64,000 nucleotides of DNA from Prosthecobacter debontii (lineage in GTDB: Bacteria; Verrucomicrobiota; Verrucomicrobiia; Verrucomicrobiales; Akkermansiaceae), in the NCBI GenBank assembly GCA_945869465.1, contig CAMBPB010000007.1, positions 1 through 64,000 on the forward strand, written 5' to 3'. A program made the position numbers and the translations under genes. The notes beneath the pieces were generated by a model. The model worked only from the letters and a program-made list of their open reading frames with translations. It was not told the origin of the DNA and searched no databases. The first letter of the stretch is position 1. Every line of letters starts with the position of its first letter. Positions 18,306 through 27,871 of the stretch are shown one piece after another.

Positions 18306-18364
18306 TCTTCCATCTTCCGCTTGCCACCGGCGATCATCCACCTAGCCTTGGCGGGGAATCACTC

Positions 18365-19234
18365 ATGAAAATCTGGCTCGACGGCAATCTGGTGGACGAA
18401 TCTGCAGCGAAGGTATCGGTCTTTGACCACGGCCTTCTCTACGGGGATGGCGTTTTTGAAGGCATTCGGTTTTATAACGGGCGCATCTTCCGGTTGGAGG
18501 AACACATCCGCAGGCTCTTCGATTCCGCTCGCGCGATCATTCTCAACTTGCCGTGGACGCCTGAGGAAGTCTGCCGGTTCACTTGTGAGACCGTCGCCGC
18601 GAACGGCCTCACCGACGGTTACATCCGCCTCGTCGTGACGCGCGGCGCCGGCGAACTCGGCCTCAATCCCTACCTCTGCCTGCGGCCCTCGATGTTCATC
18701 ATCGCCTCGACCATCAAACTCTATCCGGACGAGCATTATCAGAACGGCCTCTCGATCATCACCTGCGCCACCCGCCGCCCCGCACCGGGTGCCCTGATGC
18801 CACAGGTGAAGTCACTCAATTACCTGAACAACATCATGGCCACGGTCGAGGCGATCCAGGCAAACGCCCTGGAAGCCGTGATGCTCAACGAGCAGGGCTA
18901 CGTCGCCGAGTGTACTGGCGACAACCTGTTCCTGATGAAAAACGGCAGGCTGCTGACCCCGCTCATCTGCGACGGCGCGCTCGACGGGATCACCCGCTCG
19001 GTGATCATCGAACTCGCCGCAACACTCGGGGTGCCTTTCGTGGAGAAATCACTCACCCGCTACGATATTTTCACCGCGGACGAATGTTTCCTAACGGGAA
19101 CCGCGGCCGAAGTCATCCCGGTGGTCGCGCTCGACCGGCGGGTGATCGGTTCCGGCAAGCCCGGGCCTTTTACCGGGCGTTTTCTCAAGGCGTATCACGA
19201 GCTCGTCATGAGCACCGGCACTCCCTTCCGCTGA
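18365..19234 (+). CDS. ilvE: Branched-chain amino acid aminotransferase
   Basis: 289 aa, class IV PLP aminotransferase. Motifs are FDHGLLYGDGVFEGIR near the N-terminus, the PLP lysine in QVKSLNYLNN, EAVMLNEQGYVAECTGDNLF, and FLTGTAAEVIPV at the C-terminus. It transfers amino groups between Glu and the keto acids of Val, Leu and Ile. D-amino acid aminotransferase is the nearest alternative, but the GDGVFEGIR and SLNYLNN forms favour IlvE. It is followed after 57 bp by the mcsA operon on the same strand, so read-through is possible. Confidence 0.92.
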   Translation: MKIWLDGNLVDESAAKVSVFDHGLLYGDGVFEGIRFYNGRIFRLEEHIRRLFDSARAIILNLPWTPEEVCRFTCETVAANGLTDGYIRLVVTRGAGELGLNPYLCLRPSMFIIASTIKLYPDEHYQNGLSIITCATRRPAPGALMPQVKSLNYLNNIMATVEAIQANALEAVMLNEQGYVAECTGDNLFLMKNGRLLTPLICDGALDGITRSVIIELAATLGVPFVEKSLTRYDIFTADECFLTGTAAEVIPVVALDRRVIGSGKPGPFTGRFLKAYHELVMSTGTPFR

Positions 19235-19291
19235 ATTGATGAAAAACAAATTCGCTTCCCTCCAAACTACAGGCACCTTGGATTATCAGGC

Positions 19292-19804
19292 ATGAAATGT
19301 GACTTCTGCGATAAAAAAGCCAGCGTCTTCCTCACGCAGCTCGTTGAAGGGCAGATGAAGAAGGTGTGCCTTTGCGACCATTGCGCCAAGGAGCGCGGGG
19401 TCACCGATCCCACCGGGTTTTCACTCGCCGACGTGCTGTTGGGCGGGGTTGCGGCCGGGGCCGGCCCCTTTTCAGCGGCAAAACCTCCGCATGCCACCCC
19501 GGGAGGCGGCCGCAAGTGCCCCAACTGCGGGTTTACCCTAGATGATCTCCGCCGCGTGCGCCGTTTCGGTTGCAGCGATTGTTACACCACGTTCGGCGAG
19601 GAAGTCGGCCAAATGGTCCGCGGCATGCACAAGGGCACCTCGCACGTCGGCAAGGTTCCCGCCGGTCTCATGGCTTTGCATTTCCGCCACCAACGCATCG
19701 AAGAACTCCGTTCGCGCCTCGATCAAGCCGTCGCGTCGGAAAGCTACGAGGAGGCCGCCGGCATCCGCGACGAAATCCTCCAACTCAACGAGACGAAACC
19801 ATGA
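19292..19804 (+). CDS. mcsA: McsA-like zinc-finger activator of protein arginine kinase
   Basis: 170 aa. Four cysteine pairs are present: CDFC, CDHC (after CLC), CPNC and CSDC, matching the two zinc-binding modules of McsA. The C-terminus is a UVR (UvrB/UvrC-type) helical hairpin, LRSRLDQAVASESYEEAAGIRDEI. A Gly/Ala-rich linker separates the fingers. In Firmicutes McsA binds McsB and stimulates arginine phosphorylation of substrates for ClpCP. Here it lies first in an mcsA-mcsB-clpC operon with no ctsR repressor gene in front; ilvE is upstream instead. Confidence 0.9.
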   Translation: MKCDFCDKKASVFLTQLVEGQMKKVCLCDHCAKERGVTDPTGFSLADVLLGGVAAGAGPFSAAKPPHATPGGGRKCPNCGFTLDDLRRVRRFGCSDCYTTFGEEVGQMVRGMHKGTSHVGKVPAGLMALHFRHQRIEELRSRLDQAVASESYEEAAGIRDEILQLNETKP

Positions 19805-19859
19805 CTTTCTCCTCGATTTCAGCTTCCCGCGGTTTCAGAATCCCAACTCCCGCCGACCC

Positions 19860-20987
19860 ATGATGCGTTTTTCCACCCTCGTCAAGCACCCTGCCGATTG
19901 GATGACCGGCGGGCAAGGGGAGCATGGTGCCGTGCTGACCTCGCGCATCCGCCTTGCGCGCAACCTCCGCCGCCAGCCGTTTCCCGGTTGGGCGAAACGT
20001 GAGCAACGCACCGCCGCGCTCGACTTGATGCGGCCCGCCGTCGAAGCCCTGCCGGCGATGAAGGACGGGTTCTCTCAGGAACTCGGCGATCTCAGCTCGG
20101 TCCAGAAACAAGTGCTGGTCGAGCGCCACCTGATTTCCCGCGAACACGCCGCACGCGGCGATGGATCCGCCGCCGTGATCGAACGCCGCCAGTCCTTCAG
20201 CCTCATGCTCAACGAGGAGGATCACCTCCGGATGCAGGCCATCCGCCCCGGATTGCAACTCACCGCCGCGTTCACCGCACTCTCGGAACTCGACTCCGAA
20301 TTGGAAAAATCGCTCGAATTCGCCTTCGATCCCACGCTCGGCTATCTCACCACCTGCCCGACCAATCTCGGCACCGGCCTGCGCGCCTCCGCCATGTTGC
20401 ACCTGCCCGGCCTCGTGCTCAGCGATCAAATCGGACAAGTCCTCCAAGCGGTCAATAAAATCGGCCTGGCCGTCCGCGGCCTCTATGGGGAAGGCACCGA
20501 GTCGCTGGGAAATCTGTATCAGATCTCCAACCAATCCACCCTTGGCGAAAGTGAGGAAACCATCATCCGCCGCCTCGAGCGCGTGATCGCCCAAGTCGCC
20601 AATCACGAACGAAATGCCCGCGAAAAACTCCTCGATGACGATCCGGAGATGGTCGCCGACAAAATCGGCCGTGCCTATGGAGTGCTGCGCCATGCCCACA
20701 TCATCGATTCCAAAGAGGCGCTCAATCACCTCTCGCTGCTGCGCCTCGGCGGAACCCTCGGGTTTTTCCCGCCGGAAACCGTGATTCTCTGCGACACACT
20801 GCTGATGGATATCCAGCCCGCCCACCTGCAACTCCACTCCGGCCGCAAACTCTCGCCGGAAGAAAGAGATGCGATTCGTGCGGAAATCGTGCGCTCCCGT
20901 TTGCTTTCTCTCGAATCCCCTGATAATCGTTCTACAACCCGCGATATCAAACCACTTCCCGACCCCAACAACCCCGGCGACGCATGA
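19860..20987 (+). CDS. mcsB: Protein arginine kinase McsB
   Basis: 375 aa from ATG 19860 ([11 protein letters not shown]); 19863 is an alternative. It is an ATP:guanido phosphotransferase-type kinase. Typical segments are [12 protein letters not shown] at the N-terminus, [20 protein letters not shown], and [19 protein letters not shown]. It phosphorylates arginine side chains on damaged proteins, marking them for ClpCP. Its last codon overlaps the clpC start (ATGA, 20984-20987), indicating translational coupling. The frame is open upstream to 19542, but the family N-terminus begins at 19860. Related McsB proteins are known in Firmicutes and Chlamydiae. Confidence 0.93.
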   Translation: MMRFSTLVKHPADWMTGGQGEHGAVLTSRIRLARNLRRQPFPGWAKREQRTAALDLMRPAVEALPAMKDGFSQELGDLSSVQKQVLVERHLISREHAARGDGSAAVIERRQSFSLMLNEEDHLRMQAIRPGLQLTAAFTALSELDSELEKSLEFAFDPTLGYLTTCPTNLGTGLRASAMLHLPGLVLSDQIGQVLQAVNKIGLAVRGLYGEGTESLGNLYQISNQSTLGESEETIIRRLERVIAQVANHERNAREKLLDDDPEMVADKIGRAYGVLRHAHIIDSKEALNHLSLLRLGGTLGFFPPETVILCDTLLMDIQPAHLQLHSGRKLSPEERDAIRAEIVRSRLLSLESPDNRSTTRDIKPLPDPNNPGDA

Positions 20988-23521
20988 ACAACTTCACCCC
21001 ACGCGCCCAACAAGTCCTGGCCCTCGCCCGCAAGGAAGCGGACCGCTTCAACCATTCCTACGTCGGCACCGAACACCTGCTGCTCGGCCTGATCAAACTC
21101 GGCCAGGGCGTCGCAGTCAACGTGCTCGAACGCATGGGACTCGAACTCGAAGCCGTCCGCATGGAAGTCGAAAAGGAAGTCGGCTCCGGCCCGCCGCAAA
21201 AATCCGCGGGCAATATCCCCTACACGCCACGGGTGAAAAAAGTGCTCGCCCTTGCCAATAAGGAAGCCAAGGCACTCAACCACTCCTACGTCGGCACCGA
21301 ACACCTGCTGCTCGGTCTCCTGCGGGAAGGCGAGGGCGTCGCCGCCCGCGTGCTCAAGCGCCTCGACGTGGACATCCAACGCACCCGCAACGAAATCCTC
21401 GCCGAAATCGATCCCAACTTCTCGCCTGAGGATCAGGACGACGATGACGACGATGACGGCCTCGAAGATGGCGACGGCCCCTTCGAAGAAGAAACCCCAC
21501 CGCAGCAGGCCGCTCCGGAGGGCGAGGGAAAAACCAAAACTCCGGCCCTCAAGGCTTTCGGTCGAGATCTCACCAAAGTCGCCAAGGAAGGTGGCCTGGA
21601 TCCCGTGATCGGCCGCGAAGCGGAGATCGAACGTGTCATTCAGATCCTCTGCCGCCGCACCAAAAATAACCCGGTGCTCATCGGTGAAGCCGGCGTTGGC
21701 AAAACCGCCATCGTCGAAGGACTCGCCCAGGAAATCGCCAATGGCAACGTTCCGGAAATCCTCCGCGACCGCAAGGTGATCACCCTCGACCTCGCCCTGA
21801 TGGTCGCCGGCACGAAATACCGCGGCCAGTTCGAGGAACGCATCAAGGCCGTCATGGACGAGATCCGCAAGGTGAAGAACGTGATCCTCTTCATCGACGA
21901 ACTCCACACGATCGTCGGTGCCGGTTCCGCCGAGGGGGCAATGGATGCTTCTAACATCATCAAGCCGGCACTCAGCCGCGCCGAACTCCAATGCGTCGGC
22001 GCCACCACGCTCAACGAATACCGCAAATACATCGAAAAGGACTCCGCTCTCGAGCGCCGTTTCCAACAGGTGAAAGTCGAGGAACCTTCCATCGCGGACG
22101 CCATCAAGATCCTGCAGGGCTTGCAGGAGAAATATGAGTCCCACCACAAGGCGAAGTTCACCCCCGAGGCCATCGAGGCGGCGGTGAAACTCACCTCGCG
22201 CTACCTAACCGCCCGGTTCCTGCCGGACAAGGCGATCGACGTGCTCGACGAAGCCGGTGCCCGCGCCCGCATCGGCACCATGACCCGCCCGCCCGCGATC
22301 AAACAACTCGAAGCCGAAATCGAGCGCATCAACCGCGCCAAGCTCGCCGCCATCGGCGAGCAGAATTTCGAAACCGCCGCCTCCCTGCGCGACGACGAAA
22401 AACACGCCAAGAAAAACCTCGAGGACACGCTCAAGAACTGGCGCTCCACCTCGGAGGAAACCATCGTCACCGTTACCGATGACGACATCATGGGCGTCGT
22501 TTCCAAGTGGACCGGCGTTCCGCTCCGCCGCTTGGAGGAGAAGGAAACCGAAAAGCTCCTCAAAATGGAGGATGAACTCAAGGTCCGTGTGATCGGCCAG
22601 AACGAGGCGGTCATCGCCATTTCCAAAGCGCTGCGCCGTTCCCGCGCCGACCTCAAGGACCCGCGCCGCCCGATCGGCTCATTCCTCTTCCTCGGCCCCA
22701 CCGGCGTCGGCAAGACCTACCTTGCCCGGAATCTGGCGGAATTCATGTTCGGTGATGCGGATTCGCTCATCCAGATCGACATGTCGGAATACATGGAGAA
22801 ATTCACCGCCAGCCGCCTGATCGGTTCGCCTCCGGGATATGTCGGGTATGAGGAAGGTGGCCAGCTTTCCGAAGCCGTGCGCCGCCGCCCGTATTCGGTG
22901 GTGCTCTTCGACGAAGTCGAAAAAGCCCACCCGGATGTGATGAACCTGCTGCTCCAAATCCTCGAGGAAGGCACCATCACCGATTCGTTAGGCCGCAAGA
23001 TCGATTTCCGCAACACGATCATCATCATGACCTCCAATGTCGGAGCCTCCTCCATCAAACGCCAGACCACCCTCGGTTTCGGTGCCATGTCCGAAGACCA
23101 GGCCGATCACGAAGGCATGAAGGAAAAGATCCTCGAGGAATCGAAACGTTACTTCAAACCCGAGTTCCTTAACCGTCTCGATGATCTGGTGGTCTTCCAC
23201 ATGCTGGAAAAAGTGGACCTCAACCAAATCGTCGATCTCGAGGTTTCCAAACTCGTCAAGCGCCTCGCCGACAAGGAGATCGCCCTCACCCTCACCCAGG
23301 AAGCCCGCGATTTCCTCTCCACCAAGGGCTTCGATCCCGCCTACGGCGCACGTCCGATGCGCCGCGCCGTCGAGCGTTTCCTCGAAGACCCGCTCGCCGA
23401 GGCCCTGCTTCGCGGCGACGTCAAACCGGGCGATGCCGTCAACGTCGTCAAAAAAGACGACGCCGAGGAACTGACCTTCGTCTCCACCCGCCCCGAGCCC
23501 CAGGAAGAGGCCAAAGTGTGA
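20984..23521 (+). CDS. clpC: AAA+ unfoldase ClpC
   Basis: 845 aa. Two Clp-N repeats with the [14 protein letters not shown] signature appear at about residues 20-40 and 95-120. A very acidic linker ([16 protein letters not shown]) follows near residue 150. AAA-1 has GEAGVGKTA and a UVR-containing middle domain ([18 protein letters not shown]). AAA-2 has [10 protein letters not shown], the pore loop GSPPGYVGY and a D2 C-terminal domain. The UVR middle domain identifies ClpC and excludes ClpA and ClpB. It unfolds substrates for ClpP; no clpP lies in the window. It is coupled to mcsB by a 4-bp overlap. Confidence 0.97.
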   Translation: MNNFTPRAQQVLALARKEADRFNHSYVGTEHLLLGLIKLGQGVAVNVLERMGLELEAVRMEVEKEVGSGPPQKSAGNIPYTPRVKKVLALANKEAKALNHSYVGTEHLLLGLLREGEGVAARVLKRLDVDIQRTRNEILAEIDPNFSPEDQDDDDDDDGLEDGDGPFEEETPPQQAAPEGEGKTKTPALKAFGRDLTKVAKEGGLDPVIGREAEIERVIQILCRRTKNNPVLIGEAGVGKTAIVEGLAQEIANGNVPEILRDRKVITLDLALMVAGTKYRGQFEERIKAVMDEIRKVKNVILFIDELHTIVGAGSAEGAMDASNIIKPALSRAELQCVGATTLNEYRKYIEKDSALERRFQQVKVEEPSIADAIKILQGLQEKYESHHKAKFTPEAIEAAVKLTSRYLTARFLPDKAIDVLDEAGARARIGTMTRPPAIKQLEAEIERINRAKLAAIGEQNFETAASLRDDEKHAKKNLEDTLKNWRSTSEETIVTVTDDDIMGVVSKWTGVPLRRLEEKETEKLLKMEDELKVRVIGQNEAVIAISKALRRSRADLKDPRRPIGSFLFLGPTGVGKTYLARNLAEFMFGDADSLIQIDMSEYMEKFTASRLIGSPPGYVGYEEGGQLSEAVRRRPYSVVLFDEVEKAHPDVMNLLLQILEEGTITDSLGRKIDFRNTIIIMTSNVGASSIKRQTTLGFGAMSEDQADHEGMKEKILEESKRYFKPEFLNRLDDLVVFHMLEKVDLNQIVDLEVSKLVKRLADKEIALTLTQEARDFLSTKGFDPAYGARPMRRAVERFLEDPLAEALLRGDVKPGDAVNVVKKDDAEELTFVSTRPEPQEEAKV

Positions 23522-23535
23522 GCTCGTTTTCCACC

Positions 23536-26001
23536 ATGCCACTCCTCCCTTCTGTTCGCTCATCAGCGGCGCTGGTGTCTTTTACGCTGGTCCTGTTTCA
23601 CGCCGGAAACCGCATTCTTCAGGCGGCGCCAGCGCCTCCAATAGTGGACTTGACCAAGGACTCCCCGGCCAAGTCGGACAACAGCTACAATCTCGGTCCG
23701 ACGGGCGCGATGGGCTGGATGCATGTGGCGAGCGGAATGACCGAAAAGAGCCGCCAGATCCTCATCACCGCCATCGACAAGGGCTCGCCCGCCGATGGCA
23801 AACTCGAAACGGGCGATGTGATTCTCGGCGTTTTCGGCAAGCCTTTCACCACCGACGCGCGCCGGACCTTTGGGTTGGCAATCGGCCAGGCGGAGACTGA
23901 AGAGGCCCGTGGCAGCCTGCCCCTAACTGTTTGGCGCAAGGGAAAAACGCAAAATGTGGAGCTCAAGCTGCAAGTCATGGGAACCTACAGCGAGACATCT
24001 CCCTACAACTGTCCCAAGGCGGAAAAAATCCTCAACCAAGGCCTCGCCCTCATCGCCAAGGACTTCAAAAAGGAAAACCGTTTCCTGATCAATGAACTCG
24101 CCCTGCTCGCCTCGGGCAAACCCGAATACCTTGAGTTAGTGCGCAAGAGCGCGCAAGCCGTCGCGGCTGGAACACCCGATGTTGAAACGCTGTGGAAGGA
24201 CTCCAGCAAAGGCGGCATGCGCACCTGGGGTCACGGCTACAACAATCTTTTCCTCTGTGAGTATTACCTGGTCACCGGTGACAAATCCGTACTGCCCGCG
24301 ATCCGTTCCTATTCGACCACAATGGCCCGCGGCCAAGGGCACTTCGGTACCTGGGGACATGGTTATGTGCCGCCCGCGGAAACCGGCGGATTGCACGGTC
24401 CGGTGCCGCCCTATGGGCCGGTTAACGCCGCCGGGCTGCCATGCTTTGTCTCGATGGTGCTGGCCGAAAAGTGCGGCATCGTGGAACCTGAACTCAAACC
24501 CGCCATCGAACGATCTAACCGGTTTTTCGGCTACTACGTCGGCAAGGGCTCCATTCCCTATGGCGAGCACCGCCCTGGCCCCGTGCATGACGACAACGGC
24601 AAGACCAGCATGACTGCAATGGCCTTCGCCTTGCAGGGCAAACAGACCGAGTCGCGCTTTTTCTCCAAGATGGTCACCGCATCCTACGAGTCCCGCGAAT
24701 GGGGGCACGGTGGAAATGGTTTCAGTTATGTCTGGGGACCGATCGCCGCCAACTGCGGCGGACCTAAAGCCATGGCCGCTTTCATGAAGGAACTCCGGTG
24801 GTTCTACGATCTGGCGCGGCGTGCGGATGGATCGTTTGTTTATACCGCGACCGGTGGGGGCGGCGTCGCCAGCAGCTATCGCGGCGTCTTCAACTCGACC
24901 GCCTCATATATGTTAGGCTATGCCGTGCCGCTGAAAAAAATCGCCCTCACCGGTCGCGATTTCCAGCCCGCCTCATGGCTCACCGACGCCGACGTTGCCG
25001 AAGCCATCGCCGCCGAACGATGGGTCGGCGAAAACTCCCACGAAAATCGCACGGTGAAACAATTGCTCGCCGGCTTGGAGTCATGGTCGCCGCTCGAAAG
25101 GACCCGCTCGGCGGAGGAACTCGGCAAGCGTGAGGATGACGTGCTCCCGCAATTGCTGGAACTGACCCGCAGCAGGAATCCCAACGCCCGGCTCGGCGCG
25201 GTCGGCGCGCTCGGCTACTTGAAATCGCGCGCTGTGCCAGCGCTCGATGCCCTTGCCAGCCTGCTCAGTGACGACGACCGCTGGCTGCGTGTCCAGACGG
25301 CCGAGGCGCTTCGCACCATCGGCCAGGATGCGAAGCCGGTCCTGCCCCAGATGCTCAAGGCCGCTACTGTTAGAGATGATGCCGATGCGATGCAATTCGG
25401 TGTCGGCGCGCTGGCCTACGCCTTGTTTTATCCCGGCGGCGCATACGGTCCGAGAGGGATCCTGGCAGGCAACATCGCGGATATTCCCAAGGAGCAGATC
25501 TATCCGGTGATCCGCTCCGTAGCCGCCAACCCGGACTCCGCCGCGCGCGGATGTCTGCGTTCCACCTACGAAATCCTCACTCTTGAGGACACACAAGCCC
25601 TCGCCTCGGAGATCGTGGACAGCATCGAAAGCATGGCCCCGGCAAACACGATGTTCTCCAAAGGCGTCCGCCTCGCCGGCATCAAGGCGCTGGCCCGCCT
25701 GCGGATTGAAGAGGGGATTCCTCTAACCATCATGATGATGCGGCTCACGGATTGGGGGAAGGCCTACATCATCGGTGAGTCACTCGATGTCTTGAAACAA
25801 TATCGCGGAGCCGCCAAATCCGCGCTGCCTGAGTTGAGAAAAATGGAAGTCGAATTTCGCACGATGAAGAAGGAACACGACAAGCTCGTGGAGGTGATCG
25901 CGATCATCGAGAAGGACACTCATCCACCCGAACTCGTCAGCCTGAAAGATTATCTCAAAAACGGCAAGGCAGGCAGAGCGGGTCCGCAGCCATTGCGGTG
26001 A
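23536..26001 (+). CDS. Secreted DUF6288 protein with PDZ and HEAT repeats
   Basis: 821 aa from ATG 23536; a GTG at 23518 overlapping the clpC stop is an alternative start. A signal peptide ends near AAPAPP. Residues about 65-140 form a PDZ domain (ITAIDKGSPADGKLETGDVILGVFG). The middle part, rich in Trp-Gly-His (TWGHGYNNLFLCEYYL, TWGHGYVP), resembles an alpha/alpha toroid of the DUF6288 type. The C-terminal 250 residues are HEAT-like (PQLLELTRSRNPNARLGAVGALGYLKSRAVPAL). The family is common in Planctomycetes and Verrucomicrobiota near sulfatases and glycosidases; function is unknown. Its gene touches clpC, so cotranscription is possible but may be accidental. Confidence 0.85.
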   Translation: MPLLPSVRSSAALVSFTLVLFHAGNRILQAAPAPPIVDLTKDSPAKSDNSYNLGPTGAMGWMHVASGMTEKSRQILITAIDKGSPADGKLETGDVILGVFGKPFTTDARRTFGLAIGQAETEEARGSLPLTVWRKGKTQNVELKLQVMGTYSETSPYNCPKAEKILNQGLALIAKDFKKENRFLINELALLASGKPEYLELVRKSAQAVAAGTPDVETLWKDSSKGGMRTWGHGYNNLFLCEYYLVTGDKSVLPAIRSYSTTMARGQGHFGTWGHGYVPPAETGGLHGPVPPYGPVNAAGLPCFVSMVLAEKCGIVEPELKPAIERSNRFFGYYVGKGSIPYGEHRPGPVHDDNGKTSMTAMAFALQGKQTESRFFSKMVTASYESREWGHGGNGFSYVWGPIAANCGGPKAMAAFMKELRWFYDLARRADGSFVYTATGGGGVASSYRGVFNSTASYMLGYAVPLKKIALTGRDFQPASWLTDADVAEAIAAERWVGENSHENRTVKQLLAGLESWSPLERTRSAEELGKREDDVLPQLLELTRSRNPNARLGAVGALGYLKSRAVPALDALASLLSDDDRWLRVQTAEALRTIGQDAKPVLPQMLKAATVRDDADAMQFGVGALAYALFYPGGAYGPRGILAGNIADIPKEQIYPVIRSVAANPDSAARGCLRSTYEILTLEDTQALASEIVDSIESMAPANTMFSKGVRLAGIKALARLRIEEGIPLTIMMMRLTDWGKAYIIGESLDVLKQYRGAAKSALPELRKMEVEFRTMKKEHDKLVEVIAIIEKDTHPPELVSLKDYLKNGKAGRAGPQPLR

Positions 26002-26156
26002 GATGCCGATCGCAAGCTCCTGCCGGTGTCGCGGTCCGGGGTTTTTTCGGAAAGATTGCTCTGGATTTGTAAGGATCGCGCTTGATTCAAGGTATGATTT
26101 CACTCTGTTGCATGAGGGCGAATCCATTCTTCCCATCTGCAAGAACCCTTTGAAAT

Positions 26157-26162
26157 AGGAGA
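26157..26162 (+). promoter_or_regulatory. Shine-Dalgarno AGGAGA
   Basis: AGGAGA lies 6 nt before ATG 26169. It is one of only two strong Shine-Dalgarno matches I noticed in the window. Confidence 0.75.
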
Positions 26163-26168
26163 CCATTC

Positions 26169-27866
26169 ATGAAAACCAAGCATTCATTCACCTTGAAGTC
26201 ATTCATCACCTGCACCGTTCTGTGCTCGCTTCCCGCAATGCTTGATGCATGGGAACCCGGCGCGGCGGTCGTGGAGAAATCCGTGGCGTCCGGTGACTTC
26301 GCCAGCTACCTGAACGACGCCACCGCATGGCTAAGACAACAGGCCCCCGCCGGCGACAAACTCAATGAAGCCGCGCTCGTCGCCCTTCTCAAGGATCCGG
26401 TTTTCGCCAATACGCTCAACCAGAGGCAACTCATCTTTAAGACCGGCGCGGACAAATTGGCTGCCTTCGCCAAGGCGGATCCGGCCAACCAGGCGTTTCT
26501 GACCTACCTGCTGAAGAACACGCAGGCGTTGGACTTGTATCTCGAGGCCTGCATCCCGATCGGACTCGCCGCCCGGGAGCAGAATGGATACACGCTCTCG
26601 ACAGCGCCTCTGGAAACTTGGAGGAAGATCCACACTGCAGACTCGGACGCCAAGGACGGACTCTATCAGCGGCTGGCCATCGCCGCTTCGATCGCTCCTC
26701 CCGGCAGCGGCGCTCCGGGTGCGGGTCAGGCAAAAACGCAATCCGATCCGGTCGAACGCTACAAGCATTTCAAGACGGCTCACAAAAACAAGGAACTCTT
26801 TCCAAGTTTCGACAATCTGAGCGTTTGGGAACTTTCCAAGGTGACCCAGTCCGGCGCGTCTAACGAGGATCTGGCATGGGGTCGCCAAATGATCAACGCC
26901 TGGCGTCCGGACCTGCGAGTCAATGAGATGGTGGTGAACTCGACGAGCGAAGTCTGGCGCAGAAACTCACCGATCGATTTTGCCGGCACCTTCAAGAACG
27001 TGCTCGCGGGTGGTGGCAAATGCGGCCCCCGTTCCTCGTGGTCCGTCTTCATCTGCCAGGCTTTCGGCGTTCCAGCCATCGGTGTGGGCCAGCCAGCCCA
27101 CGCCTGCGTGGCCTACAAGGCCGCCAATCCGATGACCGAACCACAGCCCGGCAGCGCTTGGAAAGTGGGCTACGGCCGCGGTTGGCCGTTTTCAAAACTT
27201 GAAGGCATGAGCGGCCCCGATTTTCTAGCAGGAGTCGGGGAGCGGGCGCACGCGGCGGAGTTTTCCCAAGTGGAGCGCCTGCGTTGGTTCGCCTCGGCGC
27301 TTCCCGCGCCTGATCCAGCATCCGCAGTCATGGCCGTCGCCCACAAGATCCAGAAGGGCCTAACGGAAGTCAAGACGGACATCACCGCCTCGCTCAAGGC
27401 GGATGAAGCCGAGAAGGAACTGACTCCGGAAGCGAAGGCCGCGAAGGCCTCGGCGGAATCCTCGAAAGGACCGATCAAGGTCGCGGCAGGCACGACACGC
27501 ATCGAGGCGGTTGCCTTTTCCAGTATGCTGGCCGCGCGCGTCCTGAAGAGTTTCCCGGAGGGCAGGCAGGTCAATTTTGACAAGAGCATCGATGAAAGCT
27601 GGGTGGAATACCCCCTCGATGTGGCGAATGCGGGAACCTATTCGCTTCAAATCAAAGGGGCTGCCGCAAATGTCGATCAGGTCCTGAACGTCAAGGCCGG
27701 TGCCGGTGAAGTCGTGAATATCAAGCTTCCGCACTCCACCGGTCTGTGGGACATGACTCCGGCGGTGGAGATCAAACTTGATAAGGGCCAGCAGACCCTG
27801 AGGGTTTCCGCTCCCTTACAACGGGGCGTCGCCATTCAATCCCTTGAGCTCAAATCAAAGAACTAA
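26169..27866 (+). CDS. Secreted transglutaminase-like protein with C-terminal beta domain
   Basis: 565 aa with a signal peptide (FITCTVLCSLPAMLDAWEP). The central part has GGGKCGPRSSWSVFICQAFGVPAIGVGQPAHACVAYK, which fits a transglutaminase/papain-like core: Cys in KCGPRSSW, His in QPAHACV. The third acid is not obvious. The last 110 residues (IEAVAFSSMLAARV ... LRVSAPLQRGVAIQSLELK) look like a small carbohydrate-binding beta-sandwich such as CBM/DUF5077. It has a good Shine-Dalgarno. It ends 5 bp before the sulfatase gene, so the two are an operon. It may release or remodel a peptide-linked polymer; this is inference. Confidence 0.75.
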   Translation: MKTKHSFTLKSFITCTVLCSLPAMLDAWEPGAAVVEKSVASGDFASYLNDATAWLRQQAPAGDKLNEAALVALLKDPVFANTLNQRQLIFKTGADKLAAFAKADPANQAFLTYLLKNTQALDLYLEACIPIGLAAREQNGYTLSTAPLETWRKIHTADSDAKDGLYQRLAIAASIAPPGSGAPGAGQAKTQSDPVERYKHFKTAHKNKELFPSFDNLSVWELSKVTQSGASNEDLAWGRQMINAWRPDLRVNEMVVNSTSEVWRRNSPIDFAGTFKNVLAGGGKCGPRSSWSVFICQAFGVPAIGVGQPAHACVAYKAANPMTEPQPGSAWKVGYGRGWPFSKLEGMSGPDFLAGVGERAHAAEFSQVERLRWFASALPAPDPASAVMAVAHKIQKGLTEVKTDITASLKADEAEKELTPEAKAAKASAESSKGPIKVAAGTTRIEAVAFSSMLAARVLKSFPEGRQVNFDKSIDESWVEYPLDVANAGTYSLQIKGAAANVDQVLNVKAGAGEVVNIKLPHSTGLWDMTPAVEIKLDKGQQTLRVSAPLQRGVAIQSLELKSKN

Positions 27867-27871
27867 CTTAC

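Noticed and set aside
19785-22147. Large minus-strand frames over mcsB and clpC
   Set aside because: Antisense of conserved genes with typical Leu/Phe/Asp-rich mirror composition.
26020-26045. Possible terminator before the transglutaminase-like gene (GGGGTTTTTTCGG)
   Set aside because: There is a T-run, but I could not form a stem longer than 4 bp in front of it.
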